Below are positions 31,329-42,165 of a stretch of 64,000 nt of DNA, piece by piece. Position numbers and translations under genes: made by a program. Below the pieces are notes generated by a model. It had not been told where the DNA came from, did not search any database, and worked only from the letters and a program-made list of their open reading frames with translations. Source of the DNA: Diploptera punctata (lineage: Eukaryota > Arthropoda > Insecta > Blattodea > Blaberidae); the NCBI GenBank assembly GCA_030220185.1, contig JASPKZ010007281.1:705001-769000 (forward strand), written 5' to 3'. Positions within the stretch are counted from its first letter, which is position 1. Each line of letters begins with the position of its first letter.

Positions 31329-31668
31329 CTATGTCCACTGCTGTGGTCTCGAGGTAGCGTGCTGCCTTGTCACGCAGTGGGGCCGGGTTCGATCCCCGGT
31401 CGGGGCAATTTTTGTACGTGAGGTTTTTATCGGGGTTTTTCCTCACCTGTAAGACAAATATCAGGAAAACGTTGAGGCCCAAACGGTCCCCGAAATCATA
31501 TAACCATCATCATCATCATCCTTATCATTATCAACATCCTTCACCGGTGTGGAAAGAAACGGGAAGCTACCACACCTACAATTCCCTAGTAAAGCGGCAA
31601 GCATAGCATGAAAATGCTATGATTGCAGTGAAGGACCTGCCTTCGGGCAGAATTACTATGGATGGATA
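31329..31668 (+). mobile_element. SINE-1 copy
   Basis: Full-length plus-strand copy. Head tgtccactgctgtggtctcg, B box gggttcgatccccggtcggg, body ttttcctcacctgtaagaca and a (CAT)n run, end ctgccttcgggcagaattac. Confidence 0.9.
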
Positions 31669-32001
31669 TCATCTATATTTAATTAATCCATGTAATCTGG
31701 TAATGATACCGGTTACTCCAGCTAGCCGAAAAATTAATTAAAAATTTAATATCTAATATTTACACAATTTCCCTATACATTTTCAAGTTATTAGATCATA
31801 TGTGCTTACATTATATAATACTTTGATGTCTCAAAAATATATATATAATCTGCGTATGTGTGTGTATGTAACATATTAAAACGATAAAAATCCATGTCTA
31901 CAGAATTAAAATGTTTACGTGTACATAAGTCGGGTAGAGCATTATTTTGATTGTATGGTTTGTTTTCACTAGCTCTGACACTTAATTATGGAGAATTGAA
32001 A
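31669..32001. other. No recognisable feature
   Basis: AT-rich spacer. Confidence 0.4.
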
Positions 32002-32645
32002 TCATGCCCCAAATGAGAGTCAATGACCAATCACGTTTCAATGAATTTTGTTTTATAACCAAACACATTCGTGTTTCACCTCAATATTTATCTACTTCTG
32101 TTTATCATATTAAAGAAAGCTCGCCCTTTTTAATATTCTGAATAGGTCATAACATTATTTTGCAGTGACTGACTCTGGAACAAGTACGTTGAATATAGCA
32201 AATAATGAACATATTCCTTCGAACTACAATTTGATAATTGTGTGTCCAATGATTAGTTTCTAATATATAGTTATGATTTTACAGAGTTGTTTCCTAAAAA
32301 AGTTATTAATAACCTATAATGTTCGTTATAATATACAGTTTGATGTGTTTCATTTTTTCTCCACTAGGGTGCATTCTTACAATATTGCGATCCTATTTGG
32401 CAATAAATAATTTTTTGTACTTGCAGCGGATGAACAAAAGGAGCATAACCAAACATTTATAATTTGGTTTCAAACATCACCGTTTAAATTAAATGTATAA
32501 TTTTTTTAACATAACTATGTGTAAATAATGATTTGTGAGTAAACAACTTAATTTTATTCGTTAAATAGTCCTAACAAATGCCACTCTTGATTTACAAATT
32601 CTTTAGATAAATTGGAAATCACTCGTAGTATTACTTATGATAACA
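32002..32645 (+). repeat. Repeat P, copy C
   Basis: Matches the P unit from catgccccaaatgagagtca to gtattacttatgataa. The terminal hairpin is shortened because the left stem and the cacttcgtgag loop are deleted. Confidence 0.75.
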
Positions 32646-32689
32646 GTTTACCTCAAATTATAACTAAATGTAAATGCATCATAACAAAA

Positions 32690-33483
32690 TATTCAGAACG
32701 CCCTCCACCAGCACAGACAATTGCGTCAACACGTCATCCGATTGATTTTCTTCTGCGCTGAAGTAACCCTGCATAATTTTGAATTGTATCGTAGTTTCCA
32801 CAATACGGTCACGAAGACTTTGCACATCTAGCATATACAAGGCTCCACATCACAAAGTTAATTGTATGTAGATCGGGATTGCATGGAGGCCAAAGAATTT
32901 GTGCACCATTACCTATCCAATGGTCACAGAACGTATGAATGAGAAATCTATAAATATAAATTTCGAAATGAGCAGGAGCTCCATCATATTTGAATTGAAT
33001 GTTTTTCTGGTATATAATACGCCGTTCTTTAACACCACACACAACTCGTTATTCAAAAACGATTTCTTATCTCGGCTCGTTGTACATAGGTTAAGAACTT
33101 GGTGTCCTCATGAAGTAATCAACAATGCCAGTCCATACATTCGGTGAGCATCGGTGCTGATGATATGACTGAACAATTGTGAGAGGATTCTCATGTGTTC
33201 AGACGTGGTAATAGAAAAAAAATCAGGATTCGATCCCATTCGGAGGAAATAACGTGTCTGAAAATAACAGTTTAATTAAAATCAGGGTGGTTACATTGGC
33301 AGAACACAAGCCGTGCAATAAAATCAGCGGGTGATAAGACCTGCACGCGCTGAAAAATGGTAAGGATGTAACACTACGGCTCGTATCTATGAACGCATTA
33401 AACCGTAAAAGTCGTTCTCTGCCTGTACTCTGCTGAGAAAGTTGCATCCAAAGACGTTTTTGCGTACTCAAAAATCTGTTCAT
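32690..33483 (-). pseudogene. Mariner-type (IS630/Tc1/mariner) transposase pseudogene
   Basis: On the minus strand, decayed but ordered blocks: an N-terminal part near 33480-33300; FSDTLFPPNGIES (about 33260-33225), matching the FSDE region; HQHRCSPNVWTGIVDYF (about 33150-33110); QFKYDGAPAHFEIYIYRFLI with the conserved HDGAPxHF position (32990-32930); HWIGNGAQILWPPCNPDLHT (32925-32865), matching RWIGRGGPIxWPPRSPDL; and NFVMWSLVYARCAKSS, matching FFLWGxLKxxVY. Of the catalytic acidic triad, D in YDGAP is visible and the PDL aspartate region persists. Several stops. No terminal inverted repeats were identified. Confidence 0.8.
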
Positions 33484-33490
33484 GCAATAA

Positions 33491-34379
33491 TAATTGTCGA
33501 AATTCCTAAGCTACCTGGCGAGGTGACTTAGCAGAGAAACGAATTGTGAGCAACCCGATGGGAACCAATGGGAACCGATGGTAACCGATGACTTTGGAAC
33601 CTTGCTGCTTTATCCAAGATGTCGGACCTTGAAGGCTTCGATCATGTTTTCGGTTTACGCGGAGAAGAGGAATTTAAGAGTGTCTATCAAAGAATTCAAC
33701 TGGAAGAACAGGAGAATGGGTGTAATATCGCGCGACGCAGACGTTGTCGTATACAGTTTTATTTGCGGGACGCAAGCGTAAATTCTTTCCTCTAGCAGAC
33801 GAAAATAACGGAAGTGGATTTATCGCTGAGAAGTCTGGGTAATTTCTTGCCAATATTACGAAAACAACGACTTTCATGCATGACCAGTTAGTGGGCCGCT
33901 AATTCGATATTTGCACTTGCTCACGGAAAGTCAGCTCACCAGTGATTGGAAGTAATTTGAGTAGAGACTAATGTTTTTGCATGCGGCCCTACAGATTGTC
34001 ATGTGGACCACATATTATCTTATAGTGAGGTCATTTGTGATGGCACTATAATTTTTGTCCATTCCATAAAGAGTTGTCTTCTGTAGTTTGTTATGGCCAC
34101 GTCTTCTAACCGAATTTATATACTTTATGGTTTAATTTCTTCCCTGTAGGGGGAGAGCGCCTAAATTTCGTTGAGGTAAACAAAGGCTTACAAGATATTT
34201 AGTGGCCGAGCTAATTAAGGAGGAGGGTATAACGATATACGGAATCTAATTTCAGGACTTGGAATGTGTCTATACAAGGTTTTTATAGCAGAGTTTAGAT
34301 CAATAAATGATATTACATTATCCATGATCCATTTTAGTAGCAATACTTTAATCTTTTTTATTATCTCCCATCCTGACTG
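33491..34379. other. No recognised gene; short direct repeats near 33558
   Basis: Less AT-rich than its surroundings in 33500-33800. Three near-identical words (gatgggaacc, aatgggaacc, gatggtaacc) occur in a row at 33558-33590. A 67-codon frame at 33578-33781 has no resemblance that I recognise. Confidence 0.4.
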
Positions 34380-34690
34380 AGCGATGTACCGCACTATTGC
34401 TAGACACACAATTCCTTGGTACAGACTTATGGGGTGCGCGCTGGTTCGAATCCCAATGGGGGAATAAATGTTTTCGTAGGATTCCGTCCAGTGACCATCA
34501 TTTTCTAGAATCAGATTACCTACGATTAGTAATGGCATTAGATTGAGAAAATCCGAAATTACAGCTGGGAGAACCGGAATGCTGATATGTTCTCCATATA
34601 ATGAATAATTTATCATCCACTTATCGACACATGTGGAAGTGAGATCAGCAGACGGATTTTAGACTTAGGGTCTAATATTTAATATTAAAT
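34380..34690 (+). mobile_element. SINE-2 copy with tRNA-like head
   Basis: The B-box-like gcgctggttcgaatccca (34438-34458) is followed by the SINE-2 body: ctagaatcagattacc, attgagaaaatccgaaatta, cagctgggagaaccggaatg, then ccacttatcgacacatgtgg and gagatcagcagacgg. This copy suggests SINE-2 is also tRNA-derived. Confidence 0.6.
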
Positions 34691-35040
34691 GTATCATTTC
34701 AATAACAAATTAAATTTTAAGAGAAAAATATATGCCTACATCGGCATTTAAACTCATGATTTAAACATAGATTTTCTCTAAAACTAATACGATTTCCGTG
34801 CGCCAGGTAGCAGTGAACGTTTGCTCCATTAACGCCATCTAGCGGTCTCTTAAATAAGAGCACTTTACAATGGAAATCAACACATTACATTTCTAGCAAG
34901 TAGGGGTGATATTCGAAATGTAATATTAAATTTATCACTTCTCACTCAATGACAAATTAAATTTGAAGAGAAAATCATATACCTAAATCGGGATTCAAAT
35001 CCTAATTTAGGCATATATTTTTCTCTTTAAATTTAATAAT
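34670..35040. repeat. Tandem pair of tRNA-trailer repeats, one folded back (family T)
   Basis: Two direct copies about 240 bp apart (34670-34760 and 34911-35000) share aatattaaat, then acaaattaaatttgaagaga and aaa. The second is palindromic: 34959-34988 (aaatttgaagagaaaatc) is inverted at 35004-35034, with a B-box-like gggattcaaatcct in the loop. The arms correspond to the 3' trailer of the tRNA-like genes at 27.8-28.7 kb. Confidence 0.6.
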
Positions 35041-35457
35041 GATCTAATATCGGCTTATATTGTACATTTTTTGTACTTTCCCATACACTTAATTCCAGGC
35101 TATCGTACCATTATGTTAGTTTCAAATAAAATATACATACAGATAAATAGTCGTAAGGAATAGTAATTTCGAAGTTTTTTTATCCAGAATCATATTATGT
35201 ACATTTATCAACTGTTAACATATATTTTTTAATATTTTATGGGTGATCTAAGTATTTGCTAGCTTAGAGAATTAGCTTGTTACTACTACATTGAAATGTT
35301 GTGCCAGTTTTCTGAGCACTATGGGCAATTCCCAATGCTTTAATTTAATGCACTGTCTGCAATAAAATTCCCCAAGCAAACTGTAATAGCATTAGTATCA
35401 AATAATTGAATGAGATTGATCACTGTTGGTTAAATAAAGGGTTGATTGCTTGAGAAA
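35041..35457. other. No recognisable feature
   Basis: AT-rich spacer. Confidence 0.4.
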
Positions 35458-35530
35458 GCTTAGAGGTATCCCTGGGGATATGCAGAGCGTGTAATTGGCA
35501 GAACTGGGATCGAGTCCCTCAGGACGTCTT
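35458..35530 (+). other. tRNA-like segment
   Basis: The B-box-like ctgggatcgagtccctcagg lies at the expected distance after an A-box-like gcttagaggtatccctgg. No family body follows that I recognise. Probably a SINE head or tRNA pseudogene. Confidence 0.35.
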
Positions 35531-35992
35531 GTAATAGTACCAACTACATCAACTGCAAGGGAAGCGGAAAATGAAGCCCCCGTTGTCTATGTAGTCCTTC
35601 ATTTCAAATGGAACAAACGTCATTTGCATTTTAAAATGTAATAACATATAATGTGCATTTTTGTACTTTCATAACAAACTTGATTTTCAGAACGTAATAA
35701 TTACAATTCATTTGGTTGATACAATAGTAAAAAACTAAATTTAATAAGTTTTAATAACTAATTAACTAAACTTATTGCGTTGTTTACATAATAAGTATAT
35801 GAGAAATAAATGCATAGTACTATCTGAATTAAAATACATAATTTTAATTAAAAGATATCTGGAGATGAATATAGTGTCATTAATAAAATATACAAATTGT
35901 GTATAAAACAATATTTCCTTAGGTAATATAATATATAACCGTGTTTTGGGTATATAGTTATTGTTCTTCTTATATTGTAATTTCATTACCAT
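35531..35992. other. No recognisable feature
   Basis: AT-rich spacer. Confidence 0.4.
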
Positions 35993-36675
35993 GACTATTT
36001 AACTCATGCCCCAAATGGGAGTCAATGACCAATCACGTTTCAATGATTTCTGTATTACAACCAATCAGAGACGTGTTTCACGAAATAATTATCAACGTTA
36101 GGATTATCATATATTAAGCAAAGCTCCTCCTTTTTAATATTCTGAACAGGTCTGACCGTTATTTTGCAGTGACTGAGCCTATAACAAATACGGCTACCAG
36201 ATTGTATATAATAGTGCTTACATGTCAACATTTGTAGCAATTGATTATACCACCAAAAAAAGAAACCACTGTTTGCACTTTCTTAAATGTATACGACATC
36301 AAAAATGAATTAATATACAGATTGATGTGTTTCATTTTTTCTCCACTAGAGAGCATTCTTACAATATTGCGTTCCTTTGGCAATAAATAGTATGATCTGG
36401 TTGCAGTGATAAACAAAAGAAGCAGTAGAAGCGTAGGCTACCTATCGTTTCTCATTAGTTTTCAAACATCACCGTTTACTTTAAATATAAAAATATTTTT
36501 AAATAACTGTAGTTAAATAATGATTTGTGAGTAAACAGCTTTATTTTATTCGTTAAATAGTCCTAACAAATGCCACTCTTGATTTCCAAATTCTCTAGAT
36601 AAATTCACTCCTCACTTCGTGAGTCGTGAATTTATCGATAATTTGGAAATCACTCGTGGCATTACTTATGACAAT
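35993..36675 (+). repeat. Repeat P, copy D (full length)
   Basis: Best-preserved P unit, from gactatttaactcatgccc to gtggcattacttatgac. The terminal hairpin is near complete: atgccactcttgatttccaa...gataaattcac pairs with gtgaatttatc...ggaaatcactcgtggcat around the loop cttcgtgag. Confidence 0.8.
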
Positions 36676-36699
36676 TATTTAATCAAGTTATTATTATTC

Positions 36700-38345
36700 C
36701 ATTCCATAATGGTTTAAAATCCTATATTTCAGATATGTTTGCGCGATGCTGCGTTTTGTCGTACTTAGAGCAATGGCGACCATTATGGAAATTTCAGCTT
36801 CCTATATTTCGGGGTTGTCAACCTAAATAACTATACTGTATTAAAAATAACTATACTGAGATCAGAAGCTCCTTTCTCTTGGTTCAATGAACCCGAGGAC
36901 CTCTGTAGGGGCACCATGGGCGATGAGCACCTTGGATGCCTACATTGCTCAGTGGGCAGGACTCACAGCAGCTGCAAAACTAGGCCTAGTCTTACGAACG
37001 GGCTGGTTGGGACAATACCGGTCGTAATTCTGCAAATTACCACCAGGTCAGTAAACTCGGAAAAGGAGGAAGCGCGGTCTTTTGGGTGTGGGATTAGCGC
37101 CGATTCTGTGACCGAGTGACCCAAGGACAATCTGTGAGGTTGTCAGGAGTTGAGCGACCTGACATACTAATGCTCAGGCTGGATCCACTTCAGCAATAAA
37201 ACACGTCCCCAGGTGGCGCACTGCTAGACAGTCCTCCCGGCTAAGTCCAAGGGACTCGTGAACCATTAGTGGGGTTGGCAGGGGTTGAGCGCCCTGTCGT
37301 ACTATTGCTCATCTGTTGGAGCTTGCGAGCTCCGTGCTGGACCACAACTGCAACAGGACACGTCCCTGGGGGCACACCAGGGCACGGCGCGGACCAGTGC
37401 AGAGGGAAGCAACTGTGCTGGTTCCCGGCTAAGCCTACGGGCTCGTGGACAAACTATGGGGTCACCAGGAGATGAGCAACTGGATGTACTAAAGTCTCAC
37501 ACTGCGGGGCTTGAGGATTCAAGCCCTAGCCGGTCTCACAACGGCTGCAGGATGCGTTCCCGGAGGTAGAACAGGGGAACGGTCGGTGGATCTGCGACAG
37601 CAGTCCTCCCGGCTAAGATTGAGGAGCCCGTGGACCAACTGTTGGGTCGTCAGGAATGAGCAACCTGACGTACTATATAGTTCAGCAATTTCCCTGAAGT
37701 TGCGACTCCAACACCTTCTCCCTGAGGTGTTGGTTTAAGGCCGAGAACTTGAACGTGGACGAGAATAGATAGGGAGCACAAGATACTGGGACTTGGGAGT
37801 ATGGTCTTTGACCGAGGTATCCCAAGGGGTGGAGCCAGGGGCACAGATTACATATTACAATCACGCGTGTGGGAAGTAAAACCACTGCCTTCTATGTATA
37901 CTACATACAATGTATACACAAATAATAATCAAAAGATAGTGTTAATATACATTATACGAAACAAATCACTGCATTTTAAATGGACTGAACTTTACTTGAA
38001 ACAATAGGAAACAATAACTACGTACTTGCCGCAATTTTATCATTAATTTAGTCTCACTACCTCCTGTTGTTTCAACTAATAAACATTGCCCACATTGTTA
38101 ACGTTAGTCAGTTGTATATAATGAAAGCAAATATTTCCAACAAATATGTTATTATTTTACTATTATTTATTATCTTAAAACACCATTGCGCAAAACATAA
38201 AGCACAATGCACGTTTGTGAAGTGTTTTACAGAATCTTAGAGATTAAACACCTCGATATCGTTCGGTTTTTAATCATTTTTCTCGATTCTGTAAAAACCA
38301 CTTTCCAACCTCGCATCGTAATATACTATTACATGCCGCACGTTA
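36700..38345 (-). repeat. Repeat Q, copy 2, interrupted by a GC-rich insert
   Basis: Inverted relative to copy 1 at 4848-5465. The 36700-36858 piece (ggttgtcaacctaaataact, ctatactg) and the 37850-38345 piece (cactgccttctatgtatact, caaatcactgcattttaaat, tcgattctgtaaaa) are the two sides of one Q copy. About 990 bp at 36859-37849 separates them at a point where copy 1 is continuous. Confidence 0.75.
36859..37849. repeat. GC-rich tandem repeat block inserted in Q
   Basis: Conspicuously GC-rich against an AT-rich window. It consists of diverged units of about 185 bp. The phrase cccggctaag, then gggctcgtgga(c/a)caa(c), then gggg(t)n(g)tcaggag(a)tgagca, then gacgtacta recurs at about 37240-37310, 37425-37480 and 37608-37670, with weaker units at about 36890-36990 and 37120-37180. 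The last 150 bp are not repeated. Short frames span it on both strands but none looks like a known protein. No target-site duplication is visible. Confidence 0.7.
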
Positions 38346-38349
38346 TCCC

Positions 38350-38735
38350 GACCTTACAATGACATGACCTGTCGGGAGAGGGATTTTAAACTGTGGATCA
38401 CACACACTCACTTTTAATTTGACCGCACAAGGACACGGAATGCGTCCCTGAACGATCAGCTTAATGTCAGGACCTCCTCCGAGACGAAAAATCATTAACT
38501 CGAAACACTCCATTCGCACATATAATCATACGAAACACGGCGAATAAGATATTGATGATTATGATGGCCGGATGATGTTCGGTGACCGTATGGGTCATAA
38601 TGTTCACTGACAGTAATCCTACAGGTGAGGAAAAACCCCGAAAAAAATTACCCAGGATACTTGTCCCTACAGGATATCGTAACCGGGACCGCTGCGTACG
38701 AAGCGACGCTATCATGAAACCACAGCTGTGGACTA
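38350..38735 (-). mobile_element. SINE-3 copy with tRNA head
   Basis: The minus-strand head (ccacagctgtggtttcatga, then gcagcggtcccggttacg) is followed by the SINE-1-type body (ggtgaggaaaaacc in antisense). The alternative 3' part cagcttaatgtcaggacctc, acctgtcgggagagggattt follows, shared with 14050-14335 and not with SINE-1. It directly abuts the end of repeat Q. Confidence 0.7.
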
Positions 38736-38815
38736 TGTTATGATTATTTTTTTAAAATTATGTTCTTTCCTTGTCACCTGTAGATTGTGTTCGCCTAAAC
38801 TGTATTATTAATCAA

Positions 38816-38963
38816 GCTCTAGATAATTCATAATTGTTGATATCTGTATAATTTAACCCTGATGAAGTGGTATAGAAGACCCTACGGACTTAACACCGTC
38901 ATATAAAATATAATATTGTTTTTATTATATTATTATTATATTATTATTATTATTATTATTATT
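38816..38963 (+). repeat. LINE-type 3' UTR remnant with (ATT)n tail
   Basis: The stretch ctgtataatttaaccctgat, gaagtgg, gaccctacggacttaaca resembles 51150-51215 (aaccctggtgatgtgg, gaccttacggccgtaact). It is followed by (ATT)n at 38917-38963. Probably the 3' end of an otherwise lost element. Confidence 0.5.
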
Positions 38964-39094
38964 AAAATATGTAATTAAATGCAATATTTGATAGTGTTCT
39001 TTAAATAGAATGTATAGAAAATTGCATGTGTGGTAACTCAGTTATTAATACTTCATTGTACAGCCGATTGTAATTAAAGGCTGTAATATGTTAT

Positions 39095-39850
39095 ATTTGT
39101 AGTCTGCCACATACCTTGGCCTATTTCAAGGCATCTCATCGTTGGCGTATCTACTTGGCGCTTTCCTTCTAGTTTTCCTACAAGATATCTACAAGCCACT
39201 CTTTTGTTTTCCCCATTTGAGCCGCATGTCCTACTCTCGCAGTCTACGAGACTTAAGCTGTTCTTATTACATTTGGATTTCCAGAATGGTCATTTAGCTC
39301 ACTGTTATGTTGTCTTCTCCATACGCCCATCAGTTCGTCTCTCTCTGGTCAAAATATTTTCCTAATAACTTTATTTATAAATACTCGTAATATTTGTCCT
39401 TCCTTCAAGTAATGTACCATGTTTCACATCCATATAATATAAGTGAGAGAATAACTGTTTCATGCATGTTTAGTTTAACTTTTTTTTAGAGAAGTTGAGA
39501 TGAAAAAGATAATTAATTCCTAATAGCATGTAATTTCAGAGTTGAGCTGATTTTTAATATATTTCTGCATTTATTTCCCGTCAGTTATTTTTTACATATT
39601 TGGATTCAGCCACTTTTTCAAATTTTTCATTTTTCGTTAACTGTTTTTTTTTTCATTATAAAATGTATTTCCACGTGTGACCATGTATTTATTTTTATTG
39701 ATACTTACTTTCAGCCCCATTTCGTTAGAATGATTTAATAGAAAGTAGCCTATGTGTTTGCTTTCAGTGATTTCTCGTAATCGCCTAATACTACTACATC
39801 ATTAGCATATACCAACAGTTTTTAGTATTGCATTAAGTTGTACGCACTTT
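39095..39850 (-). mobile_element. L-A LINE fragment, palm to C-terminal domain
   Basis: The minus strand has LLVYANDVVVLG (about 39825-39790), the YADD box with D changed to N. The KxxxKTKYMVTRGN-type stretch follows, then the domain with the NKVIRKIF-like FPGPKRD equivalent, down to the GRRPRMR region near 39150. The last part of the 3' end is missing. Dead copy. Confidence 0.8.
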
Positions 39851-40179
39851 TTATCCTCTAAAATTGGGATGCTGAAATACAAAGTTGAATAGTATATATC
39901 TCTTGCAGTAATCTATTATAAATTTCCAAAGTATATAAAAAGTGTTTTCTTCCTGCACCACACTCTTTGTTCCATTTAGACACATTCGTATAGTCTAAAT
40001 AACTTGTTAGAAATTCCAAATTTTAGGAGGATACTACAGAACTTGTCATTCTTAGTTGAAGTCAACGTTTAATTGATTTATAGTCTGTTCATATTTTACA
40101 CTACAAGTAAAAATGTTATATAGGAAATAAAATATGTAATTGTTAAATATTGATCTCTATAAATTGAAATTCACTAAAA
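39851..40179. other. No recognisable feature
   Basis: AT-rich spacer. Confidence 0.4.
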
Positions 40180-40440
40180 ATAGTAGTAGTAGTAGTAGGA
40201 CTTTATTAGACAAAAGTAAGATATTTACAATATTATTTACAAATATGGGTCGCACGGGCAGTAAGCCGTACGTGCTTTTGACAGTCCATTACAATAAAGT
40301 AATAATTGCTACTAATGTGAAGAAAAATAGACAACAACAAAAAAAAAAGCAATAACATTACAATTACATAAAGAAAACGCAATAATATTACAATTAAATA
40401 ATAAAGAAAGTATATAACAAAAAACAAGTTTTATACACGT
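40180..40440 (-). mobile_element. L-Z LINE 3' UTR with (TAC)n tail
   Basis: Antisense copy of the 3' UTR seen at 18240-18540: (tag)n tail, ggactttattagacaaaa, tatgggtcgcacgggcagta, agccgtacgtgcttttgaca, and cattacaattacataaagaa twice. No coding part is retained. Confidence 0.85.
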
Positions 40441-40497
40441 CAGATAATTGTAGTAAAATTATGTTTATACCGGGGAAATATAATCACTAAGAAATTA

Positions 40498-40890
40498 ACT
40501 AACACTCTCCTTAGCAGTATCGAACTCGAAGACTCATGGCCGCGCGGATGAAAGCTCTCCATATATTCCTGTCCTTAGTTATTGTAGCCTATTCTAATCA
40601 TTCCCTGTATAATTTACCTCCATCAAATCATGGTTAATGTTGTTATACCACCTTATTGGCCTACCTGCTTTACGTTTTTCCCTCTCGTTTCCCTACAAGG
40701 AGATACCATGCGCCTCTTTCATTCCCCCATTCCTGCCACATATCCTGTCCGTTGCAGTCTACGGAACTGTTCTTATTGTATATGGTTTCACATGAAGATC
40801 GTATAGCTCACTTTTAATTAGTCCTCTCCATTCTATTCGTCTCTCTTTGGTCCTAAATTGCTTAAGAACTTTATTCCGAAATACACCGTC
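40498..40890 (-). mobile_element. L-A LINE 3' end
   Basis: The plus strand reads gtatcgaactcgaagactca, tggccgcgcggatgaaagct, then antisense of the GRPxxRW and FGPKRD segments to about 40890. No intact frame. Confidence 0.8.
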
Positions 40891-41345
40891 ACTAACAAAT
40901 AAACCAAACTAATTTTAATGCTCTGGCACTTAACATGTCATTCGCCGTTCTATCCAAATAAAGGTACAGATAACATAATAACCGTTATAACATATTACAG
41001 AGAATGAACTGTGTGACTATGCCAAATTTTACTGTTTGAGTACAGGATAACTATGCAATTGTAGTGAAAATTTTTAATGGAGGAACAGTACACTAGATTC
41101 AGAAATACAGTATGTTTATAGCTTTAAATACGTTATTTAAAATTAAATTATGATGAACAAAATAATAAATTATAGTACATACATTTACTTACCATTTGAA
41201 TGGTACGCGAAAAAATCAGACAAGCCAATTTTCCGATGAAACTTAGCAAACATACTTTTAATTATAAAATTTACCTTACACCAAGACATTGATGACAAAT
41301 GAAGCCATTAACTAAATGTTATTTATTTCATCATCATCATCATCA
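40891..41345. other. No recognisable feature
   Basis: AT-rich spacer, ending in a (CAT)n run (41329-41349) that may belong to the SINE insertion site. Confidence 0.4.
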
Positions 41346-41645
41346 TCATGTCCACCGCGGTGGTCTCGAGGTAGCGTGCTGCCTTGTCACGCAGCGGGCC
41401 CGGGTTCGATACCCGGTCGGGGCAGTTTTTCTGGGTGAGGCTTTTATCGGGGTTTCTTCTCACCTGTAAGACAATTGTCAGGAAAACGTTAAGGCCCAAA
41501 CGGTCCCCGAAATCATATGGCCATCATCCTTATCATTATCATCCTTACCATTATCATCATCACCATCATCATCCTTCACCGGTGTGGAAAGCAACGGGAA
41601 GCTACCACACCTACAATTCCCTAGTAAAGCTGCAAGCATAGTATG
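41346..41645 (+). mobile_element. SINE-1 copy
   Basis: Head tgtccaccgcggtggtctcg, B box gggttcgatacccggtcggg, body and interrupted (CAT)n, ending near gcatagtatgaaaatgc. The usual 3' gcagaattac end is missing. Confidence 0.9.
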
Positions 41646-41869
41646 AAAATGCGTTCCTATATTTAATTATATTCGGCCTGTAAGTTTGAACATATTTAGT
41701 TCCTTTCTTATACCATGTCTTTTCTTAATCCAGCAGAGTATATCCCGCTATATTTCTTAAAAATCTGAGTTATTTATGTATTTATTTATTTATTTAAATG
41801 CAGTGGTATTCAAAATTTCTCATTAGCCAACAATGACTGGGGATAACAGATAATAAAAAAATGATTATA

Positions 41870-42165
41870 AAAGGTTCATCATCTTTTCCCTGGCTTCCCA
41901 GTATCTGTCCACAACAATGCTGGTTGTTAGGGTTGGGCAAGTTCGGATGTGATCAGCATCCATATCTTCATAGTTTTGCAGTGATTACATCGTTGAGTTG
42001 GTAGAAGACCGAGGCGATGAAGGTTTGCCTAGGCTGTCGTGTCCTGTTGCAGTACGGAATTATGCAACGGCTACTCTTCTAGGCCAATCTGGAAGTGTAG
42101 TTTGGATGGATACTTTCCAAGGTTTGTTAGTCATTTGAGGTCTAGAAAGGTTCTGAAAGTCATTA
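41870..42165 (-). mobile_element. Jockey-type LINE C-terminal fragment
   Basis: Minus-strand traces in mixed frames: WPRRVAVA, TGHDSLGKP, LHRLGLLPTQRCNHC, then NYEDMDADHIRTCPTLTTSI and VVDRYWEAREKM. This is the pattern of the C-terminal TGHD...LH..G...CxxC...H..C region after the RNase H/RT part of jockey-like elements. Frameshifts separate the blocks. Confidence 0.6.

Noticed and set aside
31209..31606. Frames reading SRSGAGFDPRSGQFL and similar
   Set aside because: Translation of the tRNA-like head and body of SINE-1. The same apparent peptide appears at every SINE-1 copy.
34215..34616. 133-codon minus-strand frame
   Set aside because: Runs across SINE-2 sequence. No recognisable domain.
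37285..37738. Overlapping plus-strand frames of 68-94 codons in the GC-rich block
   Set aside because: Frames lengthen automatically in GC-rich tandem DNA because stops are rare. Units do not keep one frame, since about 185 bp is not a multiple of three.
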